DNA of 64,000 nt from Chamaecrista fasciculata (lineage: Eukaryota; Streptophyta; Magnoliopsida; Fabales; Fabaceae). Positions 16,310-28,753 of this stretch are shown piece after piece. Both the position numbers and the translations under genes were made by a program. Position 1 is the stretch's first letter. Every line of letters starts with the position of its first letter. Under the pieces are notes generated by a model. It had not been told where the DNA came from. It was given only the letters and a program-made list of their open reading frames with translations, and did not search any database. The stretch lies in contig QANZ01045625.1 in the NCBI GenBank assembly GCA_003254925.1, positions 29,535 to 93,534 of the forward strand, given 5' to 3'.

Positions 16310-16599
16310 GGTTATCATACTTGTTACTAAATGTTATTATGATTATGATGTGATTATATTAGAATTTACAGGTTTAACTTTAAATATTAAACTGTGTTAT
16401 GTATGGGAAGGTTAATTAATTGGGTATATACGTATTGGATTTGGACGAGGTTACTATATAACTCCATAAGAGTTTTTTCTTAGTTTGAAAGTCGTCATCC
16501 ATTATATATAAAGTTTTTAAAGTAAATTAATATATGATTTAATTATTAAAAAGTATTTTAATTTACTCTTTGAAAAAAAAATAAATTTATAAGATTTAG

Positions 16600-16980
16600 T
16601 CAGGTAATATATGATATATTAATTCAGATAAAATGTAATAGAATCAATTTTTAAGTTACTATATATGATATATTAATTCAGATAAATGATATATTAATTT
16701 AGATATATGATATATTAAAGTTACTATATATCAATTTTAATTTTTTAAAGCATATCAATTCAGATATATGATATATTAAAGTTACTATATATCAATTTTT
16801 AAAAATTAAAATAATTTACTCAGGTAATATATGTTATATTAATTCAGATAGAATGTAATATAATCAAATTACGTAATTTTTAAGTTACTATATAAGATTT
16901 AAAAATTATTTTAATGTAATATAATCAATTTACGTAATTAATATATGATTATATTACATTCTTTAAAAATTACGTAAATT
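16600..16980. repeat. AT-rich tandem repeat (ATATATGATATATTAA units)
   Basis: Variants of 'atatatgatatattaa(ttcagat)' and 'aagttactatatatcaa' recur at least five times, some inverted. Possible matrix-attachment or fragile AT-rich DNA; no coding potential. Confidence 0.55.
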
Positions 16981-18223
16981 GAGTGCCTGAAAAGAAGAAT
17001 TTAGCAGATAAAAATAAAAAAAATACAAAGAATGCTAGCAATGGACACCAATGAATATATAACTAATTATTAAAACCCTTATATATTAGTGTTCTAAAGT
17101 CATATGAATTTCGTTTTACTTATATACTAACACGAAATTCTTTTTAGAAGTGTAGGTGGTCGGGTACATCCAAGCATAACCAGTATGTGAGGAATTGAAG
17201 AAGTCGCATGTGTATGTATATATATGCACTTTTTCTCTACGTATATTATGTGGGATTGATTTGAAATATTATTCCATATCAAACATCTGTATTATTTGAC
17301 AAGGCTTGAGGTCGTTTTTCTTTCCTTTTGTTTTTTTCTAAATGTTCGTGCATGTGTTTCCTATATATAGATAGAATAATAATAATATAACCCCAAATTA
17401 TTTTGTCATTATTTATATAATGGATGTGTTGGACTGGAATCTCTCTTCTTTCCACGCGGTGGCATCATATCATCACTCAACGTATATAAAATACTCAAAT
17501 CCTTTTACGTGGACGAGTGGATCTCAATTTTAGTGGAAATAATTTATTATTTTACTAATCATAATTGGATCCACCACCAAGCCTATATGTATGTGTATGC
17601 CAAATTGCCAATTCAATGATAAAACATATATTTGATTGTGACTTATTGATGTGGTTGTCAACTTTGGCTGAAGTTGCTTTCAACACTCAAATTCAATTTC
17701 AATTTTCAACTTTAGACAGTTCCAGGGGATTGAATATGGAGCCCACATTGCAAGAAAATTTAAAATCCAAGCTTGGAAAATTATGCAAAGCTTAATTGGC
17801 TTAGTTGTCGCAATATGTTTGGTTTCTTTTCTGTAATAATTTAATTTATTAGACCTTTTGTTTGGTTTGAGTCTGAGATATGTCACTTGCAAGTAATAGT
17901 AGTATAATATAAAGTATGGTTCGGATTTTCTGTAATTTATTCTTTCATTGTAGTTTTCTTAATTTAATTTTAACTTTTCAAATATTAATTGATGAGCTGG
18001 TTAATATACAAAATTATTGCTCCCATTAATTTAGAAGCATATTATATAATTGAAGAATGCCTCATATATATTAGACCTGGTAAAATGGGTCTAATGTATT
18101 GGATTTGACCCGTTTAACCTGAATTTTTTGGTAAGCCAAATTAATAAAATCTCATTTCATAAAAAATTATAACTTGTGTTGGTCGGTTAATCTAACCCAT
18201 GATCCGTAATTAATGAGCCGGTA
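16981..18223. other. Intergenic DNA, nothing recognised
   Basis: AT-rich sequence with only short frames lacking gene features. Confidence 0.5.
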
Positions 18224-18520
18224 TGTAGAAGTCTTAGATTGTTTGGTTAAAAAAACTTCCAAACTTTATATATATAATTAGGTAATCTTTTTCTTTTGAG
18301 AGCTCTTTTGGAGTGAGTTTTAGGCTTTCTTACATGGTATCAGAGTCTGATTTGATATGTGAAATGGATGAGCCTTACATGTGAAATGGATGAGCCTTAC
18401 AGTGGGCTGCCTTGGGAATAATCCATTGGCTTAATTCATGCTCCTAATGTTGGGCATGAGGGGGGCATGTAGAAGTCCCACATTTGAGATCTCTTTTAGA
18501 GTGAATTAGACATTTCTACA
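18224..18520 (+). mobile_element. TRIM-like miniature LTR element, decayed
   Basis: A 111-bp left repeat starting TGTAGAAGTC and ending TTACA (18224-18334) is followed directly by TGGTATCAGAGTCTG, the usual initiator-Met-tRNA primer-binding site. About 130 bp later comes a purine tract (GAGGGGGGCA) and then a shortened second repeat beginning TGTAGAAGTCC (18468-18520). There is no coding region. No target duplication was recognised. Confidence 0.6.
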
Positions 18521-18825
18521 CAATCTGATAAGTTTTCAATCCACTTTTTTTTTTAAAAAAAAAATTATATTTTGAGTTTTTTTTTAAGTTATGGTCTTTC
18601 AAAAATAAATATTCGTTTAAACATATAACAATTAGGTAATCCACCAATATCTTATAAATTATAGTATTAAGAAAATAAATTGAATTAAAAAATTAAAATA
18701 TAAAAAAAATAGTGTTAGTATAAGCGAGATAACTTTAATAAGTTCGGTTGATAGTCGGTCATATAAAACTTTAGTCTAAAATAAAAACCTACAAAAAATA
18801 TTTCAATATATATATATATATATAT

Positions 18826-19672
18826 GGCCAAAGTGCGAATTTGGTCCTATAACTTTGCTCCAGTTCCCAAATCAGTCCTATAACTTTTTTTGTCTCGAAT
18901 TTGGTCCTGTAACTTTGCTTCAGTTCCCAAATCAATCCTACAACTTTTTTTGTCTCAGTTTTGGTCCCATACGTTTTGAAAACCTCCCACCATTAGTCCT
19001 CTGTCTATTTTAAATTACAGTTTAGTCTTGAAAACTTCAAGTCCCTTTCATTTTAGTCCTAACTATCAAAATAAAAGTGAAAGAGCATCCCTGAAGATTC
19101 TCAAACCTTATATCTTGGTCCCTAATCCATGAATTCTTCATGAAATGGAATAGGAATGCAAAAACAACACAAATTAAAGCAAATGACAGAGGGACCAAAA
19201 CTGAAAATGCAGAAAATTTTAAACCCACCGAAAAATGCCCCAAACTCGCCAGAAAACGTACGAAAGTCGCTCAATTTTCACTAAAATCTCACTCAAGTAA
19301 TCGCNNNNNNNNNNNNNNNNNNNNNNNNNNNNNNNNNNNNNNNNNNNNNNNNNNNNNNNNNNNNNNNNNNNNNNNNNNNNNNNNNNNNNNNNNNNNNNNN
19401 NNNNNNNNNNNNNNNNNNNNNNNNNNNNNNNNNNNNNNNNNNNNNNNNNNNNNNNNNNNNNNNNNNNNNNNNNNNNNNNNNNNNNNNNNNNNNNNNNNNN
19501 NNNNNNNNNNNNNNNNNNNNNNNNNNNNNNNNNNNNNNNNNNNNNNNNNNNNNNNNNNNNNNNNNNNNNNNNNNNNNNNNNNNNNNNNNNNNNNNNNNNN
19601 NNNNNNNNNNNNNNNNNNNNNNNNNNNNNNNNNNNNNNNNNNNNNNNNNNNNNNNNNNNNNNNNNNNNNNNN
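18826..19672. mobile_element. Long-TIR foldback element, 'GGCCAAAGTGCGAATTTGG' family, right arm in the gap
   Basis: The left arm opens GGCCAAAGTGCGAATTTGG directly after a TA microsatellite and runs for almost 480 bp with the same order of blocks as the left arm of the element at 35791-36923. The right arm is not visible: sequence is lost in the N gap, and the gap is followed by another TA run, so the element probably sits inside a TA repeat. Confidence 0.55.
19305..19672. other. Assembly gap (368 N)
   Basis: Undetermined bases. The gap falls where the second arm of a long inverted repeat is expected, which explains the assembly failure. Confidence 0.98.
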
Positions 19673-19779
19673 ATATATATATATATATATATAAGATAAC
19701 TTCCCATATAACTCATTTTCTTTATGAATTTCAAGAGTTGGGTTTAAATTTTAAAATTCTTTTCCTCTAGTATATATTT

Positions 19780-20085
19780 ATACTAGATTGTGAGGGTGCT
19801 TTTGGTTGGTCAAAAATAATTAAATTAAAAATTAAAAAAAATAAGAAATAAACATGTGGAACTTGATAATTGGCTAAGTGTATAGATAATGTGAAAGAAA
19901 AAGTAGTAGATGAGATTTAAGAAAGTGAAAACTTATTATTTGATCTTTTAATTTTCACACTTCTAATGATTTAGTCCTTGAATAATAAAAATATACTATT
20001 TAGTCACTGAATAACTACAAATGTTAAATCAAATGTTACATACATATTTCTGTGCCCTAACGGGCACGGAAAGCCCCTAATATAA
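19780..20085. repeat. Short AT-rich element with GTGCCC-TAAC-GGGCAC hairpin end
   Basis: It starts near 'tactagattgtgagggtgcttttggttgg' and ends with a perfect small hairpin (GTGCCC, loop TAAC, GGGCAC, about 20055-20070) followed by GGAAAGCCCCTAAT. It shares both ends with 12640-12935. A hairpin next to the 3' end suggests a Helitron-like element, but a matching CTRR terminus and A/T target were not firmly identified. Confidence 0.35.
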
Positions 20086-21105
20086 ATATATGTATGATGT
20101 CGAGCTGATTGCCCGAGAGATCATCTCAAGGCTTATCAAAGAAGAAGAAGTTTGAGAAAGAATAATTATGATTATTTGATAATTGAATCAAAAGCTACAA
20201 ATAAGTGAATTGAAAAAAATATGAAAAGATCGAATTACATAAAGATTCAAAATCATAGTATATATAATGATTATTGATGAACTAGGATTTGGCCGAGGGT
20301 CGTTTTCCGGTTCACCGCAAGATTTTCCTGCAAGATAATGAACCACAAGGGGTCTCCCAGCTTAAGTTAGTATTTGGGTAATAAGAGAGGATAATATGAG
20401 TTCATTGGGGAGAATCCATTTAAGAAAACTTCTTTGATTGTAGGAGATATCTTTCGTGATATGGGAGGTGAATCGTAATCTTTCCTATTTCATGTAGGAA
20501 GATATTGTTTTGCCAATTAAGGATCACTATTTCCTGATTGCGGTGTATCTTTGACAGATACTCTGATTGTGATTAATATCGTATCATATCATGCTCATGA
20601 GCAAATACGCTGACGTGGCGTCCTACCATAGGGCGCTGTCCTAAAGCCTATTATCACTAGTCCCTTCGAAAAGAAGTGAATATGGCCCCACGAGATGTGT
20701 CCCCATGAGTGGATGATGGTTTGTTTCGGGGCGCTTTGTTTTTTCATTCCTTGTGCTTGGGTGATTATTCCGATCTGAATTGATTCAAGATGTGCTTTGC
20801 ACTGCCTGCGCTGCTTGGCTACTTTGGCGCTCACGCGCCTTGATCTCCTTCGCGGCGTCGTGCCATTTGGGCGTCCTTGCCCGCCTAAGGGCTTCCTGAC
20901 CCGATTATGTATTAGGCTTGGGGTAACCTTGTCATTTGGACATAATTAATTATTGGGCTATTATCAATTATGTGAAGTGAAATTCGAGCACTTGGGGATA
21001 ATTGCTTTTCCAAAAGCATTGAAACTAATTAGCATGTTCATTGAACTTAATTATTATATTCTAGAAAATTTGATTGCATTAGTTTCACAATACATTGAAA
21101 CAAGT
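20086..21105. other. Retrotransposon-like non-coding remnant (moderate GC patch)
   Basis: The patch at 20590-20930 is richer in GC than its surroundings and reads like a decayed LTR segment, but no boundaries, primer-binding site or coding motif could be fixed. Nothing else recognised. Confidence 0.3.
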
Positions 21106-21109
21106 TTTC

Positions 21110-21445
21110 TAGCACTGTTAAACGGGCCGGCCCGGCCCGGCCCGTTACGGGCCACGGGCTAAACAGGCCGGGCCGTTTAGGCCCGTTTTTAAACGGGCCA
21201 AATTTTTTAAACCCAAGCCCGCCCATTTAGCGGGCGGGCCGGGCCGGCCCGCGGGCCTAAACATTTTTACATGCAAATTTTCTTAAAAAAATGTAAACGG
21301 GCCTAACCGCCCCGGCCCGTTACGGGCCACGGGCTAAACGGGCCGGGCCGTTTAGGCCCGTTTTTAAACGGGCCAAATTTTTTAAGCCCAAGCCCGCCCA
21401 TTTAGCGGGCCGGCCCGCGGGCCTAAGCCCGTTTTGACAGTGCTA
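21110..21445. mobile_element. hAT-family MITE with perfect 8-bp TSD (second copy)
   Basis: Same termini as the element at 4819-5132 (TAGCACTGTTAAACGGG and CCCGTTTTGACAGTGCTA) and the same CGGGCC-rich interior. It is flanked by the perfect duplication AAGTTTTC (21102-21109 and 21446-21453). Length 336 bp, no transposase. Confidence 0.9.
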
Positions 21446-22270
21446 AAGTTTTCCTTTGGGCCGATTTAGCAGCCAGAAACGAAATATGAATAGATCAAAC
21501 ACTAACATTGATGCAAAAGTCTTAAGATTGTAATTATCTTTTAGAAAGAAAGAACATTTTAATTTTCTTTTCGCTAGCTATGGTAATATTATATGCAGGT
21601 ATCTAAACATTAAAATATCAACTTGAAATGGGATGAATTGATTTTTAATTTCATTGGGCCAAGATGGCCAAATTGTGTAAGAAGGTTGAAATCGGGATTT
21701 AAATCAAAGGTCCAAATCCATTTTATTTGAGTCCAATAGCCAAAAGGCCACAATTTTTTTTTCTAAAAATAAAGATCAAATGATTAAAAGGTTAAAACAA
21801 AAACAAGCCAAGAGAAATGATTAGAGGTAGGGTCGTAGGGATGTTCAAAATTGATCAATACAAACCAAAAGAATAAAGCAGATTGAAGTAAAACAAAATC
21901 GAAAGAATAAACAATTTGATTTGGTAAAAAAATTATTAAAAATGAACAGTTTAATTTAGTTAATGATTATTTTAAACTGATGTAAATAGTTTAATTAAAA
22001 TATCTGTTAAAAATCAGTCAATGAAAGGTTGGCCAAAAAAGGTTGTCACTATGAGCTGCTCGTTAAACGAATTAACTGACGTGAGTTAAAATTTCAGGTG
22101 AGCCAAGAAACTATTAAGAATATCGATCCAATTTTTTTAACCCATGCTATAAAGTATACAAGTTAAAGGATTAGGTTCTAGCTTTTTGTAAAATATATAT
22201 TTTAGTTGTTGCTCAAGTTTGAGTTTTGGCAGACTTGTTTGAATAATTTCCAATGTTTATTTAGAGGCCA

Positions 22271-23130
22271 AAGGTCATTTTAGTCTCCTAATATTCATTT
22301 CAATCCTTTATATCCTTTATATTTTAAAATGTTCGAGTTGGTTTTAAATGTTGGCAAAATGTTTTATTTTAGTCCCAAATTATTAAATATGGTCATATTT
22401 TTCTCGTTTAAAATTCGAATGTGACGAGTTCAGAGTTACGTGTTGTTTTCAAAGAGTACTTTCTCTATCCAGTTAGGGCCATTAGCAAACAAGGTCAAAT
22501 CAAGTCCCGAAAGTAAGCTGCTCGTTTTATGATCGAACAAACGAAATTGGTCATATATCTATCGTTTCAAGTTCAAATGAGACGAGTTCAAAGCTACATG
22601 TTACTCTTAAAGAGTTTTTTTTTTGTCTAGTCAGAATCATTAGTAAATGAAGTCAAATCGAGCTCAAAAGTGAGTTTGAAACTGATTATGCGTAATTTTT
22701 TACTTTTTAGTCACAATTCCACTTTCGAACTCGATTTGATCTTATTTGTTGACGGTCCCAATTGGGCAGAAAAAATGAGTTGTTAAAAGTAACTCGTAGC
22801 TCTGAATTCGTCGCATTCAAAATTGAAACGTGAGAGATATGACCAGCTTTGCTTGTTTGACCATGAAATTAGTGGCTCATTTTTGGGACCTCATTTGATC
22901 TCGTTTGCTAACCATTTCAACTGGATAAAGAAAGTACTCTTTAAAAGCAACCCGTAGCTCTTAACATGTCACATTTGAACTTAAAACGAGAGAAATATGA
23001 CCACATTCAATTGTCTGGGACCAAAATGAAGCATTTTGCCAATATTTAGGACCAATTTGAACATTTTGAAATATAAAAAACCAAAATAAACATCAAGACA
23101 TACATTTAGGACTAAAATAACCGTTTGACC
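22271..23130. mobile_element. Foldback element, 'GGTCCTAAATG' family, long copy
   Basis: It starts AAGGTCATTTTAGTC and ends as the inverse (aggactaaaataaccgtttgacc). The interior contains repeated inverted 'aactcgtagctctgaattcgt' and 'ttgacctcgtttgctaa' blocks. It is a longer version of the element in CRK intron 4. No coding region. Confidence 0.5.
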
Positions 23131-24116
23131 TTATTTATATGATAATAGAGGCAAAAACGTGAGAAAATGTTTTAATATTTTTCTTATGTGAAGCACAATC
23201 TAGTTTAGAGTTTAGTTAATTTCATTACCTATATGGGTTAGTTTATAATGCAACTTAAGGAAATTAGTGATTTGACTTCATACACAATTTTAATTGATTA
23301 AAAGAATTATCAATTTTTTTTTTTATTTTTCAGAATTAAATTAAGATTATGCCACCTCACAATTGAATACAATTATATGTATACCTCAAGTTCGCTTCAT
23401 CTTAGAATTTCCCTACCTATACACATATGTGTTCTTCACAGGGCACTATTTGCTTCTATTTATGTTATTTCAATATCATTAGACAAAAAAGATGACAAAT
23501 AAATGGTTTAAGAAAGTGTCATGTGATAGTTCATATCATCATCAATTATGTAATCCAATTAAGTGAGAATTGAAAAAAGAAGATTTTGAAATTCAGAAGA
23601 CCTTTGAGTTTCTGAGTTTCTCATCTATTAAACTTAAATTACGCTTTTCTAATATACAGATTTGAAGGTACAGAAAAATAGAAACAGTCAAAGTCTTCTT
23701 ATTTATTGGAAAAGTAGCCGATCGACCGTCAAATATCAAATATATCAACTAAAACAATTCTAGTGTTCTTGTCTTTTGTCTTCTTAATAAAGTCAACAAA
23801 ATTAAATGGCACAATTGAATTTATGGCCTTTTCATGTTTCGATTTCATGGCCTCTCATTTATTTCTCCATTTATCATGAAAGAAGTATAATTTTAATTAA
23901 TATAATAAAAACAAATTATACCTGCTCTTAATGGAATTTGACCATTCCCTACTAAGAAAATTATGCACCAGTTTTGGGAGTCTTGGGATGAAGTCTAAAT
24001 AAAAACATGTGATCTAAAATTGGCACACCTAAACAGTACATTTCAAAGAAAAGTCTCAAGAAAAATAAGCCTACTTCATCTCATAGCATTGGCATCAAGA
24101 ATCTTCCATCAAATCA

Positions 24117-26767
24117 ATGGGATTTCATTACAGAAAAGCTTGCTTCTCTGTTTTCATCATATTCTTCACCTACTGTGTCGAATTAGGCAATGGCACAAAC
24201 AACACTATCACATCATCTCAGTTCATCAAGGATCCAGAAACAGTTAGCTCCAATGGAAGTTTGTTCAATTTTGGATTCTTCACCCCTCAAAATTCCACAA
24301 ACCGATATGTTGGAATTTGGTACATGACAAATTCCACTGTGGTTTGGGTAGCTAACAGAAACCAACCATTGAAAGATTCATCTGGGGTCGTTACAATATC
24401 AGAAGATGGCAATCTTGTGGTGTTGAATGGACAGAATGAAATCATTTGGTCATCAAATGTATCAAACATGGAAGCTAATACTACCTGCCAGCTTTTAGAA
24501 TCAGGAAACCTTGTCCTGCTTGATAACTCCATAGGATCCACCATATGGCAAAGTTTTGAGCATCCTTCAGATACATATCTGAGCAGCATGAAAATTAGTA
24601 ACAACAAAAGAACAGGTGAGAAAATGAAGTATACGTCATGGAAAAGTCCATCTGATCCGTCTGTTGGGAATTTCTCTCTGAGTCTTGAAAGACTAAATGT
24701 TCCTGAACTATTCATTTGGAATGGGACTCAACCATACTGTCGCAGTGGTCCATGGAATGGCCAAGTCTTCACTGGGGTATCTTGGATGGATACAACATAT
24801 AATACTGGTGCAAATATAGTTTTTGAGGGAGATGGAACAGTTTATTATTTCTACACTGTACCAGATGGCTCTGGTATAGAAGCTTACAATATCTTGAATT
24901 CAGCAGGCAAACTTTTGCAAAATCATTGGGATGAAGCCAAGGAGGAGTGGCAATTAGTCTATACTTTTCCGAATTCAAGTTGTGATGTTTATGGAATATG
25001 TGGGGCATTTGGAAGTTGCAATTCAGAGAGTTCGCCAAAATGTAACTGTTTGAGAGGGTTTGAACCAAGAAATACAGAAGAATGGAATACACAAAACTGG
25101 ATAAGTGGTTGTGTAAGAAAAACAGCTCTGCAATGTGAGAGGGCGAGAAATGGGACAGACAATGGAAAGGAAGATGGGTTTTTGGAACTGCAGAATGTTA
25201 AAGTGCCAGATTATGGAGAATGGTCATCTATTTCAGAAGATAATTGCAGAAGCCAGTGCTTGGGAAATTGCTCTTGTTCAGCATATTCATATGATAGTCA
25301 GATAGGTTGTATGTCTTGGACTGGAAATTTGACTGACATACAACAATTCTCAACAGGAGGACTCGATCTATTTATTCGAGTGGCATACTCAGATCTTGGT
25401 ATGTTAATTTTGAGTTCTTACAATAGTTGAAATTTCATTCTTTAAAAAATATTCATATTTCTGAATATTTAGGGAAAACTGCAAGATGGCCAGAACATAG
25501 CAGTTAAGAGACTTTCAAGAGTATCTGGACAAGGGCAAGAAGAATTTATGAATGAGGTTTTTGTTATTTCTAAGCTTCAACACCGCAATCTTGTTAGACT
25601 TCTAGGTTGCTGTATTGAACAGGAAGAAAAGATGTTGATATATGAGTACATGCCAAATAAAAGTTTGGATGCACTTATTTTTGGTTGGTTCTCTCTACCC
25701 TTCTTTTCCATCTGCGTCATATCTAATTGACAACTTTAGGTTTTCTCAACATTCAACATATTTGGATTGAAAAACCAGACATGGAAAAAAAGAATACTTG
25801 TAAAACTGCTCAGTGTCTGAAACCTTTTAAAGTTCGGAAACTTGTTATGTTTTGTTCAAAACAAACATAAATCTTCCTCATTGTTTTGTAGATCCCTTAG
25901 AGCATGAACACCTAGATTGGCAGAAGTGCTTTACTATAATTGAAGGAGTAGCTCGAGGGATTCTTTATCTTCATAGAGATTCCAGATTAAAAATTATACA
26001 TAGAGATCTCAAGGCAAGTAATATCTTACTAGATGAGAATATGAATCCAAAAATACCAGATTTTGGTATGGCTCGAATATTTGGACAGAGTGAAGATCAA
26101 GCTAATACTAGAAGAATTGTTGGAACATAGTAAGTATTAATTCCCTTATCATTACTGTATCATACTAAGAGCTCTAAGAATTGATTGTCTTCATTCAATA
26201 ATGCAGTGGATATATGTCTCCAGAATATGCTATAGAAGGGCTATTTTCAGAGAAATCAGATGTATTCAGTTTTGGAGTTTTAATACTAGAGATTGTTAGT
26301 GGAAGAAAAAACTCTAGCTTCTATAACGATGAGCAATTTCTCACCCTTTTAGGATTTGTAAGTCCCTACCACTTATTGCCCTGGGATCCATTATTTGTTG
26401 CTAATACAAGTTTAAGCTTGAAGCCTTTATTGCTGATATCCTTTTTTTTCTTTTTAATTAGGCATGGAAACTATGGTATGAAGAGAATATTATAGCATTA
26501 ATAGATCCTAAAATATTTGATTCAAACTTGGAGAAGGATATTTTCAGATGCATACATATAGGACTTCTGTGTGTGCAAGAGCTTGCAAGAGAGAGACCCA
26601 ATATGAGCACTGTGGTTTCTATGCTGTGTAGTGAGATTCACAACCTTCCTCCTCCTGGAAAACCTGCATTCATCCAGTGGCAGAGCATGATGAGGTCAAT
26701 TTCTCGCCACGAAAATATAGAATTCTCCAATAACAGTGTCAGTATGACAGAAGTACAAGGGAGATAG
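24117..26767 (+). pseudogene. G-type lectin S-receptor-like kinase, copy A (transmembrane and P-loop exons deleted)
   Basis: Exon 1 (24117-25398) is intact: a signal peptide, B-lectin domain ([24 protein letters not shown]), S-locus glycoprotein domain, an EGF-like [14 protein letters not shown] segment and a PAN domain ([17 protein letters not shown]). In the sister genes a transmembrane exon and a Gly-loop exon follow; here both are gone. Only 74 bases separate exon 1 from the VKRL exon (25473-25683). Remaining kinase exons are 25892-26129, 26207-26357 and 26462-26767, with HRDLKASN and a changed DFG context (IPDFG instead of ISDFG). Joining exon 1 to the next exon shifts the frame to an early stop, so no receptor kinase can be made. 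Reading into the intron gives a 437-residue secreted lectin-type product ending at 25430. It may therefore be a pseudogene or a secreted-only form. Confidence 0.85.
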
Positions 26768-28640
26768 CCACAAAACCAAACTGCCATTAAAAGTATGTTT
26801 GGGAATTGAGAGGGGAATGTGAGGGAAGTGATTAAAAATTTTACCTTCCATATGTCCTCCTAATGATGTGAATACATTTATACATTTTTTTTTTTAAATT
26901 TTATGTTACTATGTAAAATTTATCACCACTGAGAGGGATGTTTCAATGGCGACATTTTGTTACCACTAAAGCCCTCATAAACCAATGTATCAATCGCCAC
27001 CAAAAGTGATTAAGGTGTATTTTTTGTGGTGAGTTTTGTAGTTTATTTTTGACTTGCACAGATTTACATTGAATAGTATGAGATTCGAAATCGTATGTTA
27101 TAATGACTTGAAGGAAGAGGATAAAAGGAAACAAATTGTATCCTTAATTTAATCCAAATGGAACAATAGAAGGAAAATTGCAAACAGATCATATGCTCTA
27201 ATTAAACTGCACAGGGAAAAGGAAAGGAAATTCAGGGATTCTTCATCCTTCCGAAATAGAACGGATTTGAACCTTTAACTTTATTTTCCAACATTAACCT
27301 TTATTTGGCAATTTTCCTATTTTGGCCCAATGAAATTAAAACTTATTGATCTAAACCCTAAACCCTATTTCCTTTATATGGACCAAATCTTATTTAATTT
27401 AAAAAAATGCTAGACAGAGGAAGACACAAAAGACTGAATGTTCCAGCACACCAATGCTGAAAATGTTTTGGTATTGTACTTGAGTGCATGAAGAAGTCCA
27501 AAATGCAACGAACGAAGTTGCTGCCATCTTTCAATTAATGAATTTTTAAAGTCAAATATTTATTTCCATGTTAATTAGATTTACTTATTTTTCTTTAATT
27601 TCTTTTGTTGAACTCTCTACTCCTGTTCCCTTGTGGAATTAAACATTTTATTATTAGTTCACTAGTAGTATCTCTTTTAAAGTATTTTTGATAATAGTGG
27701 TTCAGATATATCAAAGAATATATAGAAAAAAAATTAAAAATACAGAATACCCTTATGTTTAATATGACTTTCACTCCCTCAAAATTTTACAAAATATTTT
27801 AGATTTTGTGACGTTTTGCCAAAAATCAAATTAGATTGTGTCTTAAAATGCTATTTGAGGTAATATTATATACTATTTGGTTTGAAAGTATCGAAAATCA
27901 ACCCATGTGGCTTAGAAAATGAAAGTCAATGAAAGCAGGTACAGTGGAATCTTAGTTTCATTGACAAAAAAGTCAAAACAAAGGATTTTCAAATTCAATC
28001 GGAAGACTATCATTCAGCAAATGTGGCTATGAATAATTAAAAACCCCAAAGTTCTTCCGTGTGATATTTGTCAGCTCTCAAATCATGTGAAACACATCTA
28101 TCCCTCTCGCAATTACTTTTTTATTTTTCCATAACAGAATGTGATTTATGGGACCAACAAAAATAAAAATTTGTTGACTTCTAATTACATACATGAATTA
28201 AGACATTAAAAATTTAAAAAGCATAATTAGTAAATAGGCCGGTGACCTATTTATCAATGCAAAATATATTTCCATTGTCATTTTTATGAGTTAATATGAC
28301 CATTTGTTACTTTACAAATTAAATCAAATACATAAAACAAAATAACAAAATAAATAATTGTCTCAAATTAAATCAAATATATCAAACAAAATAACAAAAT
28401 GAACTATTGTAGATTTGTAGTTCAATAGAGAGAATTTCTTTAACTTAAAAAAAATTTAAATTTTGTTTAAGAGTTACATAATTGAAAACAAAAAGAAGGT
28501 ATTTAAACAAACAACTTATCTAACTTGTGAGTTAAGTCACCTTGTTTCTGACATATTTTTAAGTGAGCTAAATGGTAGGCCCACTTGAACCACTCCAAAA
28601 ATAAGAATAAGTTATCTAAATTGGCCAATCTAAATGATAA
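26768..28640. other. Intergenic spacer of the kinase array with CACTA-like remnant
   Basis: 26925-27330 repeats the block found downstream of the other copies (33350-33680, 46260-46800, 53715-53915): 'cagtggcgacatttt', 'atcaatcgccaccaaaagtg', then a conserved stretch ending near the 'cacagaactaag' site in other copies. The paired 'cgccacc/gtggcgac' units look like CACTA subterminal repeats. The rest is AT-rich with no gene. Confidence 0.4.
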
Positions 28641-28753
28641 GGCTCAAGTCCATTTATTCTCAGGCAAACAGTACACTTGAAAGAAAAGTCTCAACGAAAA
28701 TTAGCCTACTTCATCGCATTGCATTGGCATGAAGAATCATATACATCAAAGCA
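28640..28753 (+). promoter_or_regulatory. Conserved leader/proximal promoter block of the S-domain kinase array (copy B)
   Basis: A block running from 'tggccaatctaaatgataaggct' through 'ctcaggcaaacagtacacttgaaagaaaag' to the ATG is nearly unchanged upstream of copies C (about 40490-40622) and D (about 48715-48846), and partly upstream of A (24010-24116). A loose remnant lies at 52970-53036. Conservation outside coding sequence reflects recent duplication and possibly shared expression. Confidence 0.5.

Noticed and set aside
19140-19734. Long frames crossing the N gaps (also 39236-39737)
   Set aside because: They are artefacts of translating undetermined bases.
24287-24715. Minus-strand frames inside the first exons of the S-domain kinases (also 28939-29352, 40808-41221, 49032-49397)
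   Set aside because: They recur at the same place in each paralog because the sense exon is conserved; no gene features on that strand.
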